64,000 bases of DNA from Vitellaria paradoxa. Lineage: Eukaryota > Streptophyta > Magnoliopsida > Ericales > Sapotaceae. Below, one piece after another: positions 1 to 12,760 of the stretch. The stretch spans positions 1 through 64,000 of the forward strand of contig JAINTL010000094.1 in the NCBI GenBank assembly GCA_019916065.1. The letters run 5' to 3'. The position numbers were made by a program, and so were the translations under genes. The notes beneath the pieces are model-generated. The model saw only the letters and a program-made list of their open reading frames with translations. It did not search any database and was not told the DNA's origin. Within the stretch, counting starts at the first letter, position 1, and every line of letters begins with the position of its first letter.

Positions 1-2640
1 GGAGCCAATAAACTACTGAAATTGACAATGTATAGGACGAAATTTCTCAAAAAATTATATGTATATATATATAAGGAATATAGGCTCAAGCCTCAAGTAA
101 TCGCCCAAGGTCTCAATTTTTTTTTTAAATATTAGATTTTATATATTTATTAGTGATTTTAATTTTATCATCTCTTAATACAATAAAATAATTTTAATAC
201 TTATAATGAAAAGACTATCAATTCAAATCTTGAATTTATCCCAAACATAAGTAACTTTAACACTAATCTAAGTTCATAAAAAATAATAGTGAGTATCTTA
301 AGAGCATCTTCTTTCACCCATTATAAGATAATTTGTACACAACAAACATATTTAATAACTATTACTTCTAAATTAATTTATATAAAAAATATTACCCAAC
401 CAATTTCAAAAACTAATGTTTAAAAAACCTTTGCACACAATAAGAACAAAATTGATATATATATATATATATATATATTTAAAATCTTAAATCCATTTAG
501 GCCAAAGTAATACGTGACTTTGGTTAGAGCTCAAGTTGTGGACCCAGGGCCTGACAATGACTTGGGAGAAAATCGTTTATTAGCAGCATCTAAACTAGTC
601 ATTGTAAGTTGATGGCTCATCAGATTCATGGCCCCTTGGTAATTTTCAGTCATGAGCTACTTATTTTTATAGATTTTTAATGCAAAATATGAATATATGC
701 AATGCATTAGGGGGCTTGCGGAAATGAATATACTTGACCTAATGGCTGAAGTGAATTACTATAGGGACCTTGCAATGAACTTTCACTGTTGGACTCCCGG
801 ATCCGTCAATATGTGGGGTTATTCGTTGGTTCGGTCAAAAAATGGACCCAAATAATTTGACTTTCTTTTTTTTTTTTTTTGGAAATTTTTTTTTTCTTGG
901 TTGAACAACTAAATCGAATCAAAAAATTTCTGTTCCATTTCGATTTGATGGCCATTCAAATATTATCCAATAGAAAAGAGTCTCCTTGTTATTTAAAATA
1001 TTTTTCGAAAAATACATTTTCACTCACGTTTTAAAAAATTATTTTTTCAAAACGGAGAGAGCTTAAATAACAAAAAAAAAAAAAAAAATCATTGCAATTT
1101 TGCATATATTCACTTCTAATATTGTGACGAATCTTCAAATTACTGAAATCAATTAAGAAAAAAAAAACACTAAAATGCTTGCGAAATATGTGTAGTATAT
1201 AAATAAATTAATATATTCATAAATTTTGGTGAATTCGGATGACTCAATTATAAAATTTTAGCGCCGACTAAGCTAATTGAACTTAATTTTTTGAAAAAGT
1301 TGAATCACGTTGAACTAATTGAGCTAAAGAACCGGACTGTTTTTATCGAATCGGGTTAAGTCGGTTTTCTTAATTACTAGGGTTTTTGCACAACCATGAT
1401 TTTGAAATCATGAATATAAAAGGAACTGATTAGGTTTTAGGTATCTGACTTTTATAGGCTTGTCAAAGGTTTCAATCATGGGCTGCATGAAGCCCAACTG
1501 TTGCCCTGGCAGCTTGGATACAATGTCAATTTGGGCCAACTTTAAACTTGGGCTTTAATTTGGCCTCCTTACCCATTTCAAAGTGGCTAGCCTACTTCAG
1601 TTTTCTAAGTGTGTTATTGCTCCCAATAGAGTTGATCAAATTCGTGCTCAAGTTGGGCTCATGCAGTGTTATTGGGAGTATATATTCTACCCATTTTTAT
1701 TCTGGCTCAGTATTTTGGGCCGTTATGAAATTTTAAACCCGAGTTAAAAAAATACGTGAGTCCAAGCCCGTTCGTAAGCCCAACCAATAACAAAATTATG
1801 TACTTTTCATAATACATATTATATAAAAAAAATATAAAATATATTATTTATAAAATTAAAATAATATTCATTATTTATTAAAAATGGGTCGGGTTTGGAC
1901 ATATACACATAAACTTACGCCTAGATCCCAAAAATTAGGTCTAAACTTGTGTCCAAACCCATTCCATGGCCAATTTTTGTATTATCCAAGCCTATAAAAA
2001 ATAAGATTCAATTGATTAGACATATCAAATTTGGGATTCCATAATCAGTTTTATTAAGTAAAAAGGTTTTTCATGTAATGATTGTATCGTATCATAAATA
2101 AGATGCGACATATTATAAATCTATTAGATTAGGATGGTTTGAATTAAAATTTCAAAATTTTCTTCTAAAGAATTGCATAGCTAGCGATTAAAAGTATAAC
2201 ATAATAATGTGCCCTAACCATATTTTCTTATTCTATCATATAACTCTGGAAGAAAAATATTTTTTTTTCTAATTGAGAAAAACTTAGATAACTGTCAAAA
2301 TTATAGCATAACAAGTCAATACAGTCACAATCTAAATTTTATAGTCCAAGCTAAGACATTATTGTTTAGTCTTGGCTTATTTTTCCAAGTGAAGATAAGT
2401 TTTGTCTTATTTTTGAAATGAATGAGTCAAGTCTAATGTTTAAGAGCCCAATTCAAACACGATTATCAATTCAAAGTATAATTAGGGTGCATTTAGCATA
2501 CTGGAATTTGTTAAAAATATCCAAAAATCTTTAAAAATCTCTAAAAAAAATTTTTTTAAAGTTATTCACTTTTTATCTCATTGTATAAATTACAAACTCA
2601 TAACTTATCTCATTTTATCTTACTTTTTATCACTTCAAAT
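1..2640. other. AT-rich intergenic region
   Basis: No gene is recognisable. The stretch is AT-rich, with a TA dinucleotide run near 456-478, several poly-A/T runs, and GGGCC/GGCTT-rich sequence between about 1460 and 1985 that may be a decayed repeat. Short open frames here have no recognisable family and no splice-supported continuation. The only element with visible termini is the small MITE at 2485-2646. Confidence 0.6.
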
Positions 2641-2646
2641 ACATTC
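2485..2646. mobile_element. Small Tourist-like MITE
   Basis: A 162 bp AT-rich element starts GGGTGCATTTAG and ends with a diverged inverse (CAAATACATTC). TTA flanks both sides (2482-2484 and 2647-2649), matching the 3-bp target duplication of PIF/Harbinger Tourist elements. Internal sequence resembling 'tacaaactcataacttatctc' type segments recurs near 47390 and 49570, so it belongs to a local family. No coding capacity. Confidence 0.55.
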
Positions 2647-2689
2647 TTAATTAAAAGGCCGGGTTGTTTTAGACAGAGTCACAGGCAAT

Positions 2690-3018
2690 AATTTTGGGCT
2701 TACAATCGGTACATACCGATCCGGCCCATTTTTGATATCCTACCATGCAATTGGGCCGTCCGATCCGTCATGGCCCAAACCACACCACCTGCCCAAACCC
2801 AACTTGTCCGACGCATATGGCGTACGATAGCATCATGGCCTACTGTTAAAAAAGCCGGCACGGCCTCTAGCGCAGTCCATCATTTCTACTAGTATAAATT
2901 TTCCTGGGGCTTCTCACTTTCCCCCTCTCTTTTTTAAAAGGGTGCCCCCGCCAGAGCCCCCGATTTTCTCAGATCCGACCCCTAATTTTCTCGGGAAAAC
3001 AAAGGAAAAAGAAAAGGA
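2690..3018 (+). promoter_or_regulatory. Gamma-tubulin promoter and 5' leader
   Basis: Several TGGGCC/GGCCCA-type site II motifs lie near 2722, 2748, 2771 and 2790. Site II motifs are TCP-bound and typical of plant genes expressed in dividing cells. A TATA-like TATAAAT at 2893-2899 is followed by a pyrimidine-rich stretch near 2915-2935, a plausible transcription start. The leader to the ATG at 3019 would then be about 90-100 bp. Motifs are seen; their activity is inferred. Confidence 0.55.
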
Positions 3019-6000
3019 ATGCCGCGAGAAATAATCACGCTGCAGGTGGGACAATGCGGGAACCAGATCGGGATGGAGTTCTGGAAGCAACTCTGCCTCG
3101 AGCACGGTATCAGCAAAGATGGCATTCTCGAAGATTTTGCCACTCAGGTTCACTCTTTTACCTCCCTTATGCTCTGCGCTTTGGATTTTTGGTTTTCGGT
3201 TCATATGCCTTCTGATTCTGTACAAACACGATCCGTTTAGTTACCGAGGGGAAAAAAAGGGCAAAAGGAAGAAAACGAAAATTCTAAAAAAATTGTGTTT
3301 CGTGTAAAAAATTTGAAGTGTAAATAAAACCTCACACGGTGGTACATATTTAAGGTAAGTAGTTGAATCATGCTAGGGGATCACGACGTCTACATTTTTA
3401 TGTGTTCTAGGTAATATCCGAGGTTGGAAATTTTAATTGATATTGTTTTTCCTACATTTTCTAGGTAACGAAAGGGTGCAGATTGGTTGTCTGTTTGGGT
3501 TAATGTACGTATTCAAATGTACTGAATTTATTTATTTTTTTCTTTTAACGGTTTCTTAGCAAGCAAAATGTGTAGACCAGTTGCATGTTTGGGTTAATAT
3601 AGTTTTGAATATCAATTTCTCACATAGTTTTGAATTAAGATGTGTTTAGTAAACTGAAAAACTGAAACTTTTTGCAAACTTTTGTTCTGGTGTTGCCACC
3701 TGTCATTTTTGGCACATGTTGTGTGCTTGGTAAAATTTTGTAGAAGTTAAAGAGATGTCGGAGGAAATTGGAGAAAGTTGGTGGTTTTGTGTTTGGTAAG
3801 GGTTTTTTTTTTAATGTGTTTACTGAAATGCAAATGCTGCAGGGTGGTGACAGGAAAGATGTATTTTTCTACCAGGCTGATGATCAGCACTACATTCCAC
3901 GAGCTTTACTGATTGACTTGGAGCCCAGGGTTATTAATGGTATTCAGAATAGTGAATATAGAAATCTCTACAATCATGAGAATATATTTGTTTCAGATCA
4001 TGGAGGGGGTGCTGGAAATAATTGGGCCAGTGGATACCATCAGGTTCATTACTTTCCCTTTCGGAAGTGAGCTTATCTAGATGCTCTTGATTAATGTGCA
4101 GTGAAACTGGAGCTTCTTTATAATGTGAAAGTTGTACTCTAGTGTAATATGCTTGAATTTAGTGAGAATTTGATTGTCTCATGGAGAACTGTGCTTGGTG
4201 TTAGTTTAAAATTTCAAAAATGTGGGAATGTTTACCTTTATTATTTATATATATTGCATATGGTTATATATTAAATTTTAGTGAGGTTTATGTTACATCC
4301 TACTCTTGTGATCTTGTCCCTGGGAAGGAAGCCAAAAATTCTTAAATTTCTTAACACTACGTTTTAACAGTGTATTATCACTGTGAAACATATAATGCAA
4401 TTAAAAGAACAAATATTTATTCCAGAGGTCAGCACTTTTATATTCATTGCAACCAAGTCTACAGTGATCTTGTTAATAATTTATTCTAAAATTATTGACC
4501 CCACATAGACGGGAGCCTCATGCAATGGGCTCCTTTTTTTTGTTGTTAATCACTTATCCATAATCATATAGCCTATGAAGCATGAACACTTCTAAGAAAG
4601 AGCTGCATTTAATGCCTGCTTGTTGGACACTTCTGGACATATTTCTAGTAAAAGCCATACGTGTCCATAATCTGAACAAGTTTGTAATTCTAGTGCCAGT
4701 GCAATTGGATCTTCTTTATATTGTGAAAGCTGTATACTCTAGCGTAATATGCTTGTATTTAGTGAGTTCTCGATTGTCTCATGGAGAACTGTGCTTGATG
4801 TTAGTTTAAATTTTCAATGTGGGAACGTTTACCTTAATATTTATGTAGTGTATATGTTAATATCTTAATTTAATGAGATTTACGTTATGTCCTTTTATTT
4901 TATTTATTTTATTTTTGTTTTTATATCAATTATGTTCCCCCTCAAGGTGAAAGAAAAGTATTATAAGGTAGCGGTTAGACCAGTGCTGTTATATGGATCA
5001 GAGTGTTGGGCAGTAAAGCATAATCATGGTCAGAAGATGGCAGTTGTAGAGATGAGGATGCTAAGGTGGATGTGCAGGATTACAAGGAAAGATAGGATTA
5101 GGAACGAAAAGATTAGGGGCAAAGTAGGAATAGCACTGATTGAAGATAAAATGAGAGAAAACCGATTAAGATGGTTTGACCATGTTAGAAGGCGTCCAAC
5201 AGAGGCACCTGTTAGAAGGTGTGAAAGTATGGAGATTGCCAGGAGTAGGAGAGGTAGAGGAAGGCCCAAGAGAAGCTGGAAAGAAACCATCAAACATGAC
5301 CTGACCTACCTAAATTTATCGGAGGACATACTCCTAAACAGATCTAATTGGCGTCGATAAATCCATATAGCCGACCCTACCTAGTGGGAAAAGGCTTGGT
5401 TTGGTTTGGTTTGGTTTTTATATCAATTATGTTACGTCCTACTTTTACACCTAGGAAGGAATCCGACAACTTCGTTGATTTCTTCACTTATGTTTAAACA
5501 GTGTATTACACCATGAGCATACAACTCAATTAAAAGAACAAATATTTATTTCAAAGGTCAGCACTTTTACATTCATAGGAGCCAAGTCTATGGCGATCTC
5601 GATTATAATTTGTTCCACAGTTATTTGTTATTAATGACTTACCCACAATCTATAGTCATGAGGCACAAACACTTTCAAGAAAGAGCTGCACCTGTCTGCT
5701 TCTTGGACAATCCTGAACATATTTCCTGTAAAAGCTATACGTACCCATAATTTAAGTTTGTAATTCTAGTGACATAAGCGGAACGTAAGGTTTGGAGTCA
5801 TAAGATTGGGTTGAAGAAGCTATCGCGATTTGTCTTTGTAGATAACTAGAAATACATACAAGTCGTGGTCCTGGTGTAGATGCATAATCATATGCATCGA
5901 CCTTATAGTACACCATACGGTCAGTGGCCTAACTGAGTTCTGTATGCAGCAATGCCACAGAGTTACTAAAATTTGGATTGCTAGCAGGGAGCATAGTTTG

Positions 6001-9000
6001 GATGTTGGATACCTGTTTTTTGTATAATTTGGTGTGAACTGAAATAGTGAACAAAGAGGTTCGATAGGAGTAGAGCTGTGTATGAGAGGTTGAAGGATGT
6101 TATTCTCAAATTTTTCTTTCTTGCATACAAGCTAGGGGAGTTTCACTACTTTTTTATTTATTTTTATTTTTTCCACTGAGACTCCTATTTGAAGCTATTT
6201 TCTTTTATGTAATCTCTTGGATTTGTTATAGTTTGGGTGCAGAGACCATGTCCTTTCATTGTCTAAATGAATTTGGTTTACATGCCAGACCACAAAAGTG
6301 CATTTCAAATTTGGTGTGATAGTCTTTTCTTACAATACTTTTGCTTGGCGTGTTTAAAAACAACTAACCTGATGACATTATTGCCAATTTATGCTAGTGG
6401 GTGTTATTGAAGGATGCCTCTAGATTTGAATCGACGTTTTTAGCATTTAACATTTATGATTTTCGGGTTTTTTGTTAGTCATTAACATGTGTCATGGTGA
6501 TATTGCTACATTTTTTTTTTTTTTAAATCAGGGGAAGGGTGTTGAGGAGGACATTATGGACATGATTGACAGAGAAGCTGATGGAAGCGATAGCCTTGAG
6601 GGTTTTGTGTTATGCCATTCAATTGCTGGAGGAACAGGCTCAGGTCCAACTCCTTTTTAACATTTATTTATTTTAGGAGTTGACAATCTAATAATATATT
6701 TCTTACAAAATAAATTGTTAAATGACTGACATTTCAATTCTTCAAATTGTATTATCATGAAGTATATATCAATATATGGTAATGCTTTTCATCAAAGATT
6801 GAAATTGACCATTGATTGCAATTTTTCCCGTCTGCATAATTGGTTAATGGGTTTTAAACTAAGCTTATTGTAACTGCATGAGAAATTATTCAAATTTTAT
6901 AGCCTTGAGGATTCTCACAAGAAATAATAATGATAATTTCCTGGTCTCCATAGCTCTTGGTATATATGATAATCTATGATAATTTTGCTATTATTGGCAA
7001 GGAGCTTGCTTAGTTGTTTTAACTTCTCGTGTTTTCTCTTGAAGTAAAAATTGCATGATTTATGCAGGTATGGGTTCATATCTGTTGGAGGCTCTGAATG
7101 ATCGCTACAGCAAAAAGCTTGTTCAGACATACAGTGTATTCCCCAACCAGATGGAGACAAGTGATGTGGTGGTCCAGCCTTACAATTCACTTTTGACACT
7201 CAAGCGACTTACACTTAATGCTGATTGTGTCGTCGTTCTTGATAATACAGCACTTAACAGAATCGCTGTTGAGCGTCTTCATCTTTCAAATCCTACTTTT
7301 GCTCAAACAAATTCTTTGGTATCTACTGTCATGTCAGCAAGCACAACCACATTACGTTATCCTGGATATATGAACAACGACTTGGTTGGCCTTCTTGCCT
7401 CTTTAATCCCAACACCAAGATGCCATTTTCTAATGACCGGATATACACCACTCACAGTGGAATGCCAGGTAAGGTTTAAACTCTCATGTTGTTCAGTTCA
7501 AAATATTAGTCCGCAAATCATGTGATTGATTACTAGTACTTCTCTAAGTTTGTCTTTCCATGATGTCATTTTGTTGTCATTTTTTCGAAGCATTTGTTAT
7601 TTTCTTTTATCAAAGCGATTTAAATGAAATTAGGTTTTACTTCTGGTTATAGAAAATGACCTCATACCTATGTTCTATTCCAAATTTATGGCACCTTAGC
7701 ATGTTATCAAGAGTCATGGATTGGTTATCCTTCAGAGTCTAATGTTACTACTGTTCATTCATCTGAGTTTTAGATTACAAATACTGACCATTTATCCTCT
7801 CAATAATTTCTTTAATTTGAGTCAGGAGATCGTATGTGAGTGGAATAAATTTTTTGATCATTTAAAATTTCGGTGATGGGACTGTTTCATTTTCTTTCAG
7901 ATGTTGATAATGATAAACTAGTGACAGCAAATATGAAGCATTTTCAATATGACAATTGTAGAGACTAGAAACTGATGTTGACTGTGCTTGGATACCAATT
8001 TGACATTTAATTCTGATTAAATTAAATTCTCATGTACTTATTTGAAAGCAGTTTTTAACCACTGAGAATGATTATTTCATAAAGATTTTCATCCACTTGT
8101 GTTGCTTCTTTGTAAAATTTCAGTATCATTATAGTTTTGTTAAGTACTTGTTATTTTCTGTGCAACTTTGTAACAGTAGAACATCAGTAAATAACAATTC
8201 CGTAAAGCCATAAAATTTTGCCTTGATTTGGACCTGATTACTAGTTTCTAGAAATATAAACACAACTGAACTCAAAAACCACTCATGTTGTGGGCTTGTG
8301 GCTTCTAAAGAAGTGCTTTTCAGCTAAGAGCTATGTTGAGACAAGGTTTCTGTGAATCGATATGATGGTTTAGTTGCTGCACTTTTGAGTAAAGTTTCAA
8401 TTCCTCTTTCTCATCAAAGCACCTTGATTGCTGCTTTGCTGAAGAGAGCTTTTTGACAGCAAAAGCTTTGGAAGTGATGTACTTGAAACGAGCATCTACA
8501 CTGCAGGACTGAAGTAGACATTAATCTAATGGACCAAACTCCTGAAATTAGTTTGAGATTGTATATCAGCCTTCATCTTGTCTTAATGAGGCCAAAGTTC
8601 TTATGGTAATTTTTCTTATATTAATCATTGCGAGGCCCATGAGCAATTCTAGTTGTCTGGGTTCAACTAGAATTTGGTCTACTTTCTGTTAATACAACAA
8701 AATACAAAAGTTGAAAAGAGGAAGTTTAATTGAGCTAGCTGTCTGCTTGGGAAGAAGTGACTAAAATTTGGAACACAGAATGGATATTGACGAATCTCAC
8801 ACGTAATGGCATTATTTATGAGTGCAACTTCTCATTGCACCGTATTGCTTTTGTATTTTGGTCCATTAAACAAATAATAAGCTCCAAATGTGATACGGAA
8901 AGATTTTTATTTCTACTTTTTTTAATTGCTTTTCCATGCACACATTTACATTTGAAATGAAAGAGAGTACTACTTATTAATTATTATTTTGTTTTTTCTA

Positions 9001-11103
9001 TTTTCATTTTGAAATTTACCCAATTTTGTCATTGGCCTGACAAGTAAGAGAACAAAGCAAGACTATTTGTTCTAGTTTTCACGTATCATAATAATTTAAA
9101 GAGTGGGAAAATGGGGGAAATTGCATTTTAGTATTTGGAATTTAAATTTCTGGTGCAATTGTTAATAGCTGAAGGGAAAAGCTTTCAGATTAAGCCAATA
9201 AGTACATTGTTCATTGGACTTAAATTTTGGTATTTCATAATCATAATTTACATGATGAATTAGGCATTTAGTGGAAGATTAAAGTTGCAATTTGATGCAG
9301 ATTTATCTCTTCTTGGCAGGCTAATGTGATTCGTAAAACCACCGTTCTAGATGTGATGAGGAGACTTCTACAGGCAAGACAAACTTCACTCATTTGCTTT
9401 TCAACAAGGGTGGTCTGGCTATTGCCAAGGCAATATTTATGTGAATGGACAAAATTGCTTGTGTCAATCTCCGAAAGGATCTTTAAAAGGCATTTTTCTT
9501 CATTCATCCTAAGTTGCCACGGAAAATTTTGAAGGCTTCCCTGCAATTGGGTCACCACTTAATCAAAACACTGGTTGCCATATTTCTGACAGGGTTTGTT
9601 TTGCAGACAAAAAATATCATGGTTTCCTCTTATGCTCGGACAAAAGAAGCCAGTCAAGCAAAATACATATCAATATTGAATATTATTCAAGGAGAAGTGG
9701 ACCCTACTCAGGTACTGAAAAAATGTTACTATGATTCCTGAATTTTTCATGTGTAAATTAATTTGTGTGCTTTAACTCCAATCACAGCAACTTGACCAGT
9801 TGATTTTTCTGGGAGTTGTGAAGGCATACATGGGATTTGTTTTTGATTGATTACTTGCAGATCAAATTCATTGAGATATGCGTCATGTCCTTGAGAGGGC
9901 ATTTTATATTATTCTGATATGAAGTTTGTGGTTTTCTGTTGGGATAGTGATGATTTGATGAGTAATGTCAATGAACTCTAGTATGACACTTGCTGTCCTT
10001 TAATCAGGTCCATGAAAGTTTGCAGAGAATACGTGAAAGAAAGCTTGTTAATTTTATTGAATGGGGGCCTGCAAGCATTCAGGTATGCTTGTAAAGTCCT
10101 TTTGCTGTTCCCTGGAGCTCCTTGTTGTAGTTTCTTTTTATTTGAAATTTGAAATTAGTAGTATCTTTTTCTTTTTCATTGTTGCAGGTTGCTTTGTCTA
10201 GAAAATCACCATATATTCAAACTGCCCATAGGGTGAGATTTTACTTATATGAGTTCCTTGTGAAACTTTTTCTAGGTGTTTTATTCTTGAAAGTTTACAC
10301 AACCTGAAATGCATTATTTTCTAGCTTCATTTGACATGGTTGGAAATATTTTGTACTTTATATAATGATATGACCATGCTATGGGTTTTTTAAAGAAAAT
10401 AATGACCAAGGAAATGTGAACATTTTCCATTTATTAGGTCAGTGGACTTATGCTTGCTAGTCACACTAGCATTCGACACCTCTTTAGCAAGTGTTTAAGC
10501 CAGTATGAGAAGTTGAGAAAGAAACAAGCCTTTTTAGACAACTACCGCAAGTTCCCAATGTTTGCCGTAAGTTGCCTATCTCATTACTATAATTATTACA
10601 TTTCAGCTTTTGTTCTCAATGTTCCTTAGGTTTTCTTTTTCCATTGCTGCATTGTTGGCCTCAATTAGTTCCAAAAAAAAAAAAAAAAGGGATACAGAAC
10701 CTGAGACGGCCAAATTTTGAAGCAGCATGTCATTGTTTTCCTTAGAGAAAACACAATATATGTGTCATCTTTTTGGGCTTGACTCCTTTACATAATGCTT
10801 GTATAAATTGCTTTCCATTGCTTTGATTCCAGTAAAATGTTAAACATGGACAGGACAATGATCTTTCGGAATTTGATGAATCAAGGGATATCATTATGAG
10901 TTTGGTTGATGAATACAAAGCATGCGAGTCCCCAGATTACATTAAATGGGGAATGGAGGTGAATCCCCATATCTCCTCTTTCTGCACTGTAGCTCTTTAT
11001 AAATCTTATTAATGAGTTTTATGTATTTATGCAGGATCCAGACCACATTATAACTGGAGAAGGCAATTCTACTGGAACCGTGGATCCAAAACTATCAGTG
11101 TGA
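3019..11103 (+). CDS. TUBG: Gamma-tubulin (tubulin gamma chain)
   Basis: Gamma-tubulin forms gamma-tubulin ring complexes that nucleate microtubules at plant cortical, nuclear-envelope and spindle sites. Coding exons: 3019-3147, 3843-4043, 6532-6643, 7068-7468, 9320-9373, 9607-9711, 10008-10082, 10188-10232, 10438-10566, 10854-10958, 11035-11103. They join in frame to 474 aa, the same length as Arabidopsis gamma-tubulin as I recall it. The N-terminus reads [18 protein letters not shown]. The guanine-binding [11 protein letters not shown] is at about residues 97-107 and the tubulin signature GGTGSG at 143-148. Every intron is GT-AG except intron 5 (9374-9606), which has a GC donor (CAG/GCAAGA). 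Intron 2 (2.5 kb) carries a segment duplication and a LINE tail. Residue 280 is Cys (codon TGC) in the TVECQ motif where Arg is usual. The gene looks intact. Confidence 0.98.
4097..5774 (+). repeat. Tandem duplication inside gamma-tubulin intron 2
   Basis: Two direct copies of a ~590 bp intron segment lie head to tail. Copy A runs about 4097-4696 and copy B about 4697-5774. Shared landmarks are the 'gattgtctcatggagaactg' stretches at about 4171 and 4772, the 'aattaaaagaacaaatattt' stretches at about 4400 and 5528, and the 'gtttgtaattctagtg' ends at about 4680 and 5755. Copy B is longer only because the LINE at 4937-5414 sits in it. The copies have diverged moderately, so the duplication is not recent. 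Confidence 0.85.
4937..5414 (+). mobile_element. 5'-truncated LINE (non-LTR retrotransposon) 3' end
   Basis: The translated frame covering 4937-5360 matches the C-terminal region of plant non-LTR retrotransposon ORF2 (RTE-like, by recall). Key peptides are [35 protein letters not shown] and [10 protein letters not shown]. After the stop at 5358-5360 the frame would read on as IHIADPT-WEKAW, and the element ends in a (TTGGT)n-type tail at 5395-5414. Both sides carry a perfect 19-bp target duplication (4918-4936 and 5415-5433). Only the last ~480 bp of the element inserted, so it cannot move on its own. Confidence 0.9.
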
Positions 11104-11119
11104 ACTAAACTAGTATGTT

Positions 11120-12480
11120 ACACACTTGTCCCCACAAATTAAAAAACATATATATATATATATATATATATGACTACCCGATGGGGATGAGTCACTATAA
11201 AAAAAAGAGGGCTAAAAAGCCCAACACAAATATTGATCTCATCTACAAAATACAATGGCCAACGGGGATTCAAATATATTTCCTTTGCACCAAAAGTGAA
11301 AATTGTGTGCTAGATAACTTTTGGATCATTCATCAAGGAATCACGAAGTGTGTGCCTATTACTTTCTCTTCAAAGAATCCACGACACACATAGGTGCCAC
11401 CCTTCAAGCTTTCTTTTTCCTTCTCGATCTACACCCTGCATCCCAAGATTCCCAAACACAATAAAAGCTTAATCAGAATCTAGCATTACCTAAACCACTC
11501 CAAAAATAGAGAATACCAAGCTCCAAATGCTGACAAATATCTCGCAATGCAACAAGAAGTGGTCAATAGTCTCCTCTGCTTAACTTGGAACACCAATTAG
11601 GAAGTCTAAAATCTCTCCTACCTAGATTCTCAATTGTTAAAATGGAATTCAGAGCCACTGACCAAAGGAAAAAAGCAACTTTTGAGGGCACCCGAGTCTT
11701 CCAAATATTCTGTCAAGGGAAAAAATAGCAAACCTCCCCCAACAATGAAATCACCAAAAGATATTAGCAAAAAACTACCCCCATTTCTTTTCCATTTTAA
11801 GACGTCCACCTCATTAGGTTGAAAGCGAATCCCATAAAGATTAGAGAAAAACTTCTCCACTGATTCCAATTTCTAGTCTTGAGTGGGCTTAACAAATATA
11901 GGATCCCAAACCACCCACAAAGAAATCACTCACAAGTAGTAATCTGCTACTAAAGCAGACTTGTCAACTGCAATGTTATAAAGGTATGGGAAGGATATTG
12001 ACAGAGAAATATCCTTGCACCAAATATCATGCCAAAAAAGAAATCTACTACCACCCCCTACCAAGAATTTTACAAACATGAAAAAAACTGGTCAATCTTT
12101 ACCGTACCTTTCCATAATCCGTTTCTAGGGGTGTGTTCGAGGGGAGCTGAGCTGAAGTTTTGCTTGCTCAAGTTCGAGCTGGCTCAGCATACCAAGTATT
12201 AGGCTCAGGATCAAGCCCAAGATCGGTAAATGGAAAACAGATCAATATGAGCGGCTTGGTTCGCAACCACCCCTATCTGTCAAACATGAACCATTCACTT
12301 CAGATGTTCATCCTCTAGGCTCAACCCAAAACTTAAATTCAATAACTCTATGCCTAAGTTGTACCTCATGTTCCACATCTCCAAAGTCACTTACTAACAA
12401 AGTTTTGATTAAACTGATCAAAGTTCCAAATACCCAAGCCTCCACAATTGAGGTCTTCATTGAATTTTTTTAACATAGGA
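11120..12480 (-). mobile_element. Degenerate LINE fragment, antisense to gamma-tubulin
   Basis: Read on the minus strand, conceptual frames with stops and frameshifts follow the 3' half of plant LINE ORF2. First comes GGLGIWNFDQFNQ near 12450-12400 (post-thumb region). RFLFWHDIWCKD follows near 12040-12000, then SVEKFF-NLYGIRF near 11865-11820. Next is a zinc-binding reverse-transcriptase block with AEETIDHFLLHCE near 11580-11540, then WESWDAG near 11450. The order is right for a single element running from 12480 down to 11120. It is interrupted by a MITE at 12126-12275. Many stops show it is dead. No target duplication was identified. Confidence 0.85.
12126..12275. mobile_element. hAT-type MITE nested in the LINE
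   Basis: A 150 bp insert begins TAGGGGTGTGTTCGA and ends with the imperfect inverse (TCGCAACCACCCCTA). It breaks LINE homology between the GGLGI block and the FWHD block. TAGGGGTG termini are typical of hAT non-autonomous elements. The expected 8-bp duplication is only partly visible, with TCCGTTTC before and TCTGTCAA after. Confidence 0.55.
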
Positions 12481-12760
12481 TTCTTATTTATAATTAGTTG
12501 GTTCTCTTCAAATTGATTGTGTTATTTATTTTGAAATGCGTTTCTTTCTACTTGCTATCCAAAAGGTGACTTAATTGTTCTATATTCATCACAGGTTATT
12601 AGCATTTACTGCTGGAATTACCCCAGTGGGAATCTTATGAAGTGGGATAGATACATTTGAGTTTCAGTTTTTGCTGTTGTCCTGTCAAACTCGTTACATA
12701 ATTTGGCACCTTGTCTTCTGTGTTTTATTTGTTCAATATTCATACACACCTGAGAAAATG

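Larger units (their letters stand above)
11104..12760 (+). other. Possible gamma-tubulin 3' UTR with an intron
   Basis: Directly after the stop codon, a GTATGTT donor-like site occurs at about 11113. Beyond the LINE remnant, a CACAG acceptor-like site lies at about 12594, followed by unique-looking sequence. One reading is that the antisense LINE sits inside a 3' UTR intron. The alternative is that the transcript simply ends before or within the LINE. Splice-site resemblance is the only support. Confidence 0.3.

Noticed and set aside
9514..9606. Reading through the intron 5 donor as coding
   Set aside because: The frame at 9326-9532 departs from gamma-tubulin right after CAG at 9373, and the conserved sequence resumes exactly at 9607, so this is intron with a GC donor.
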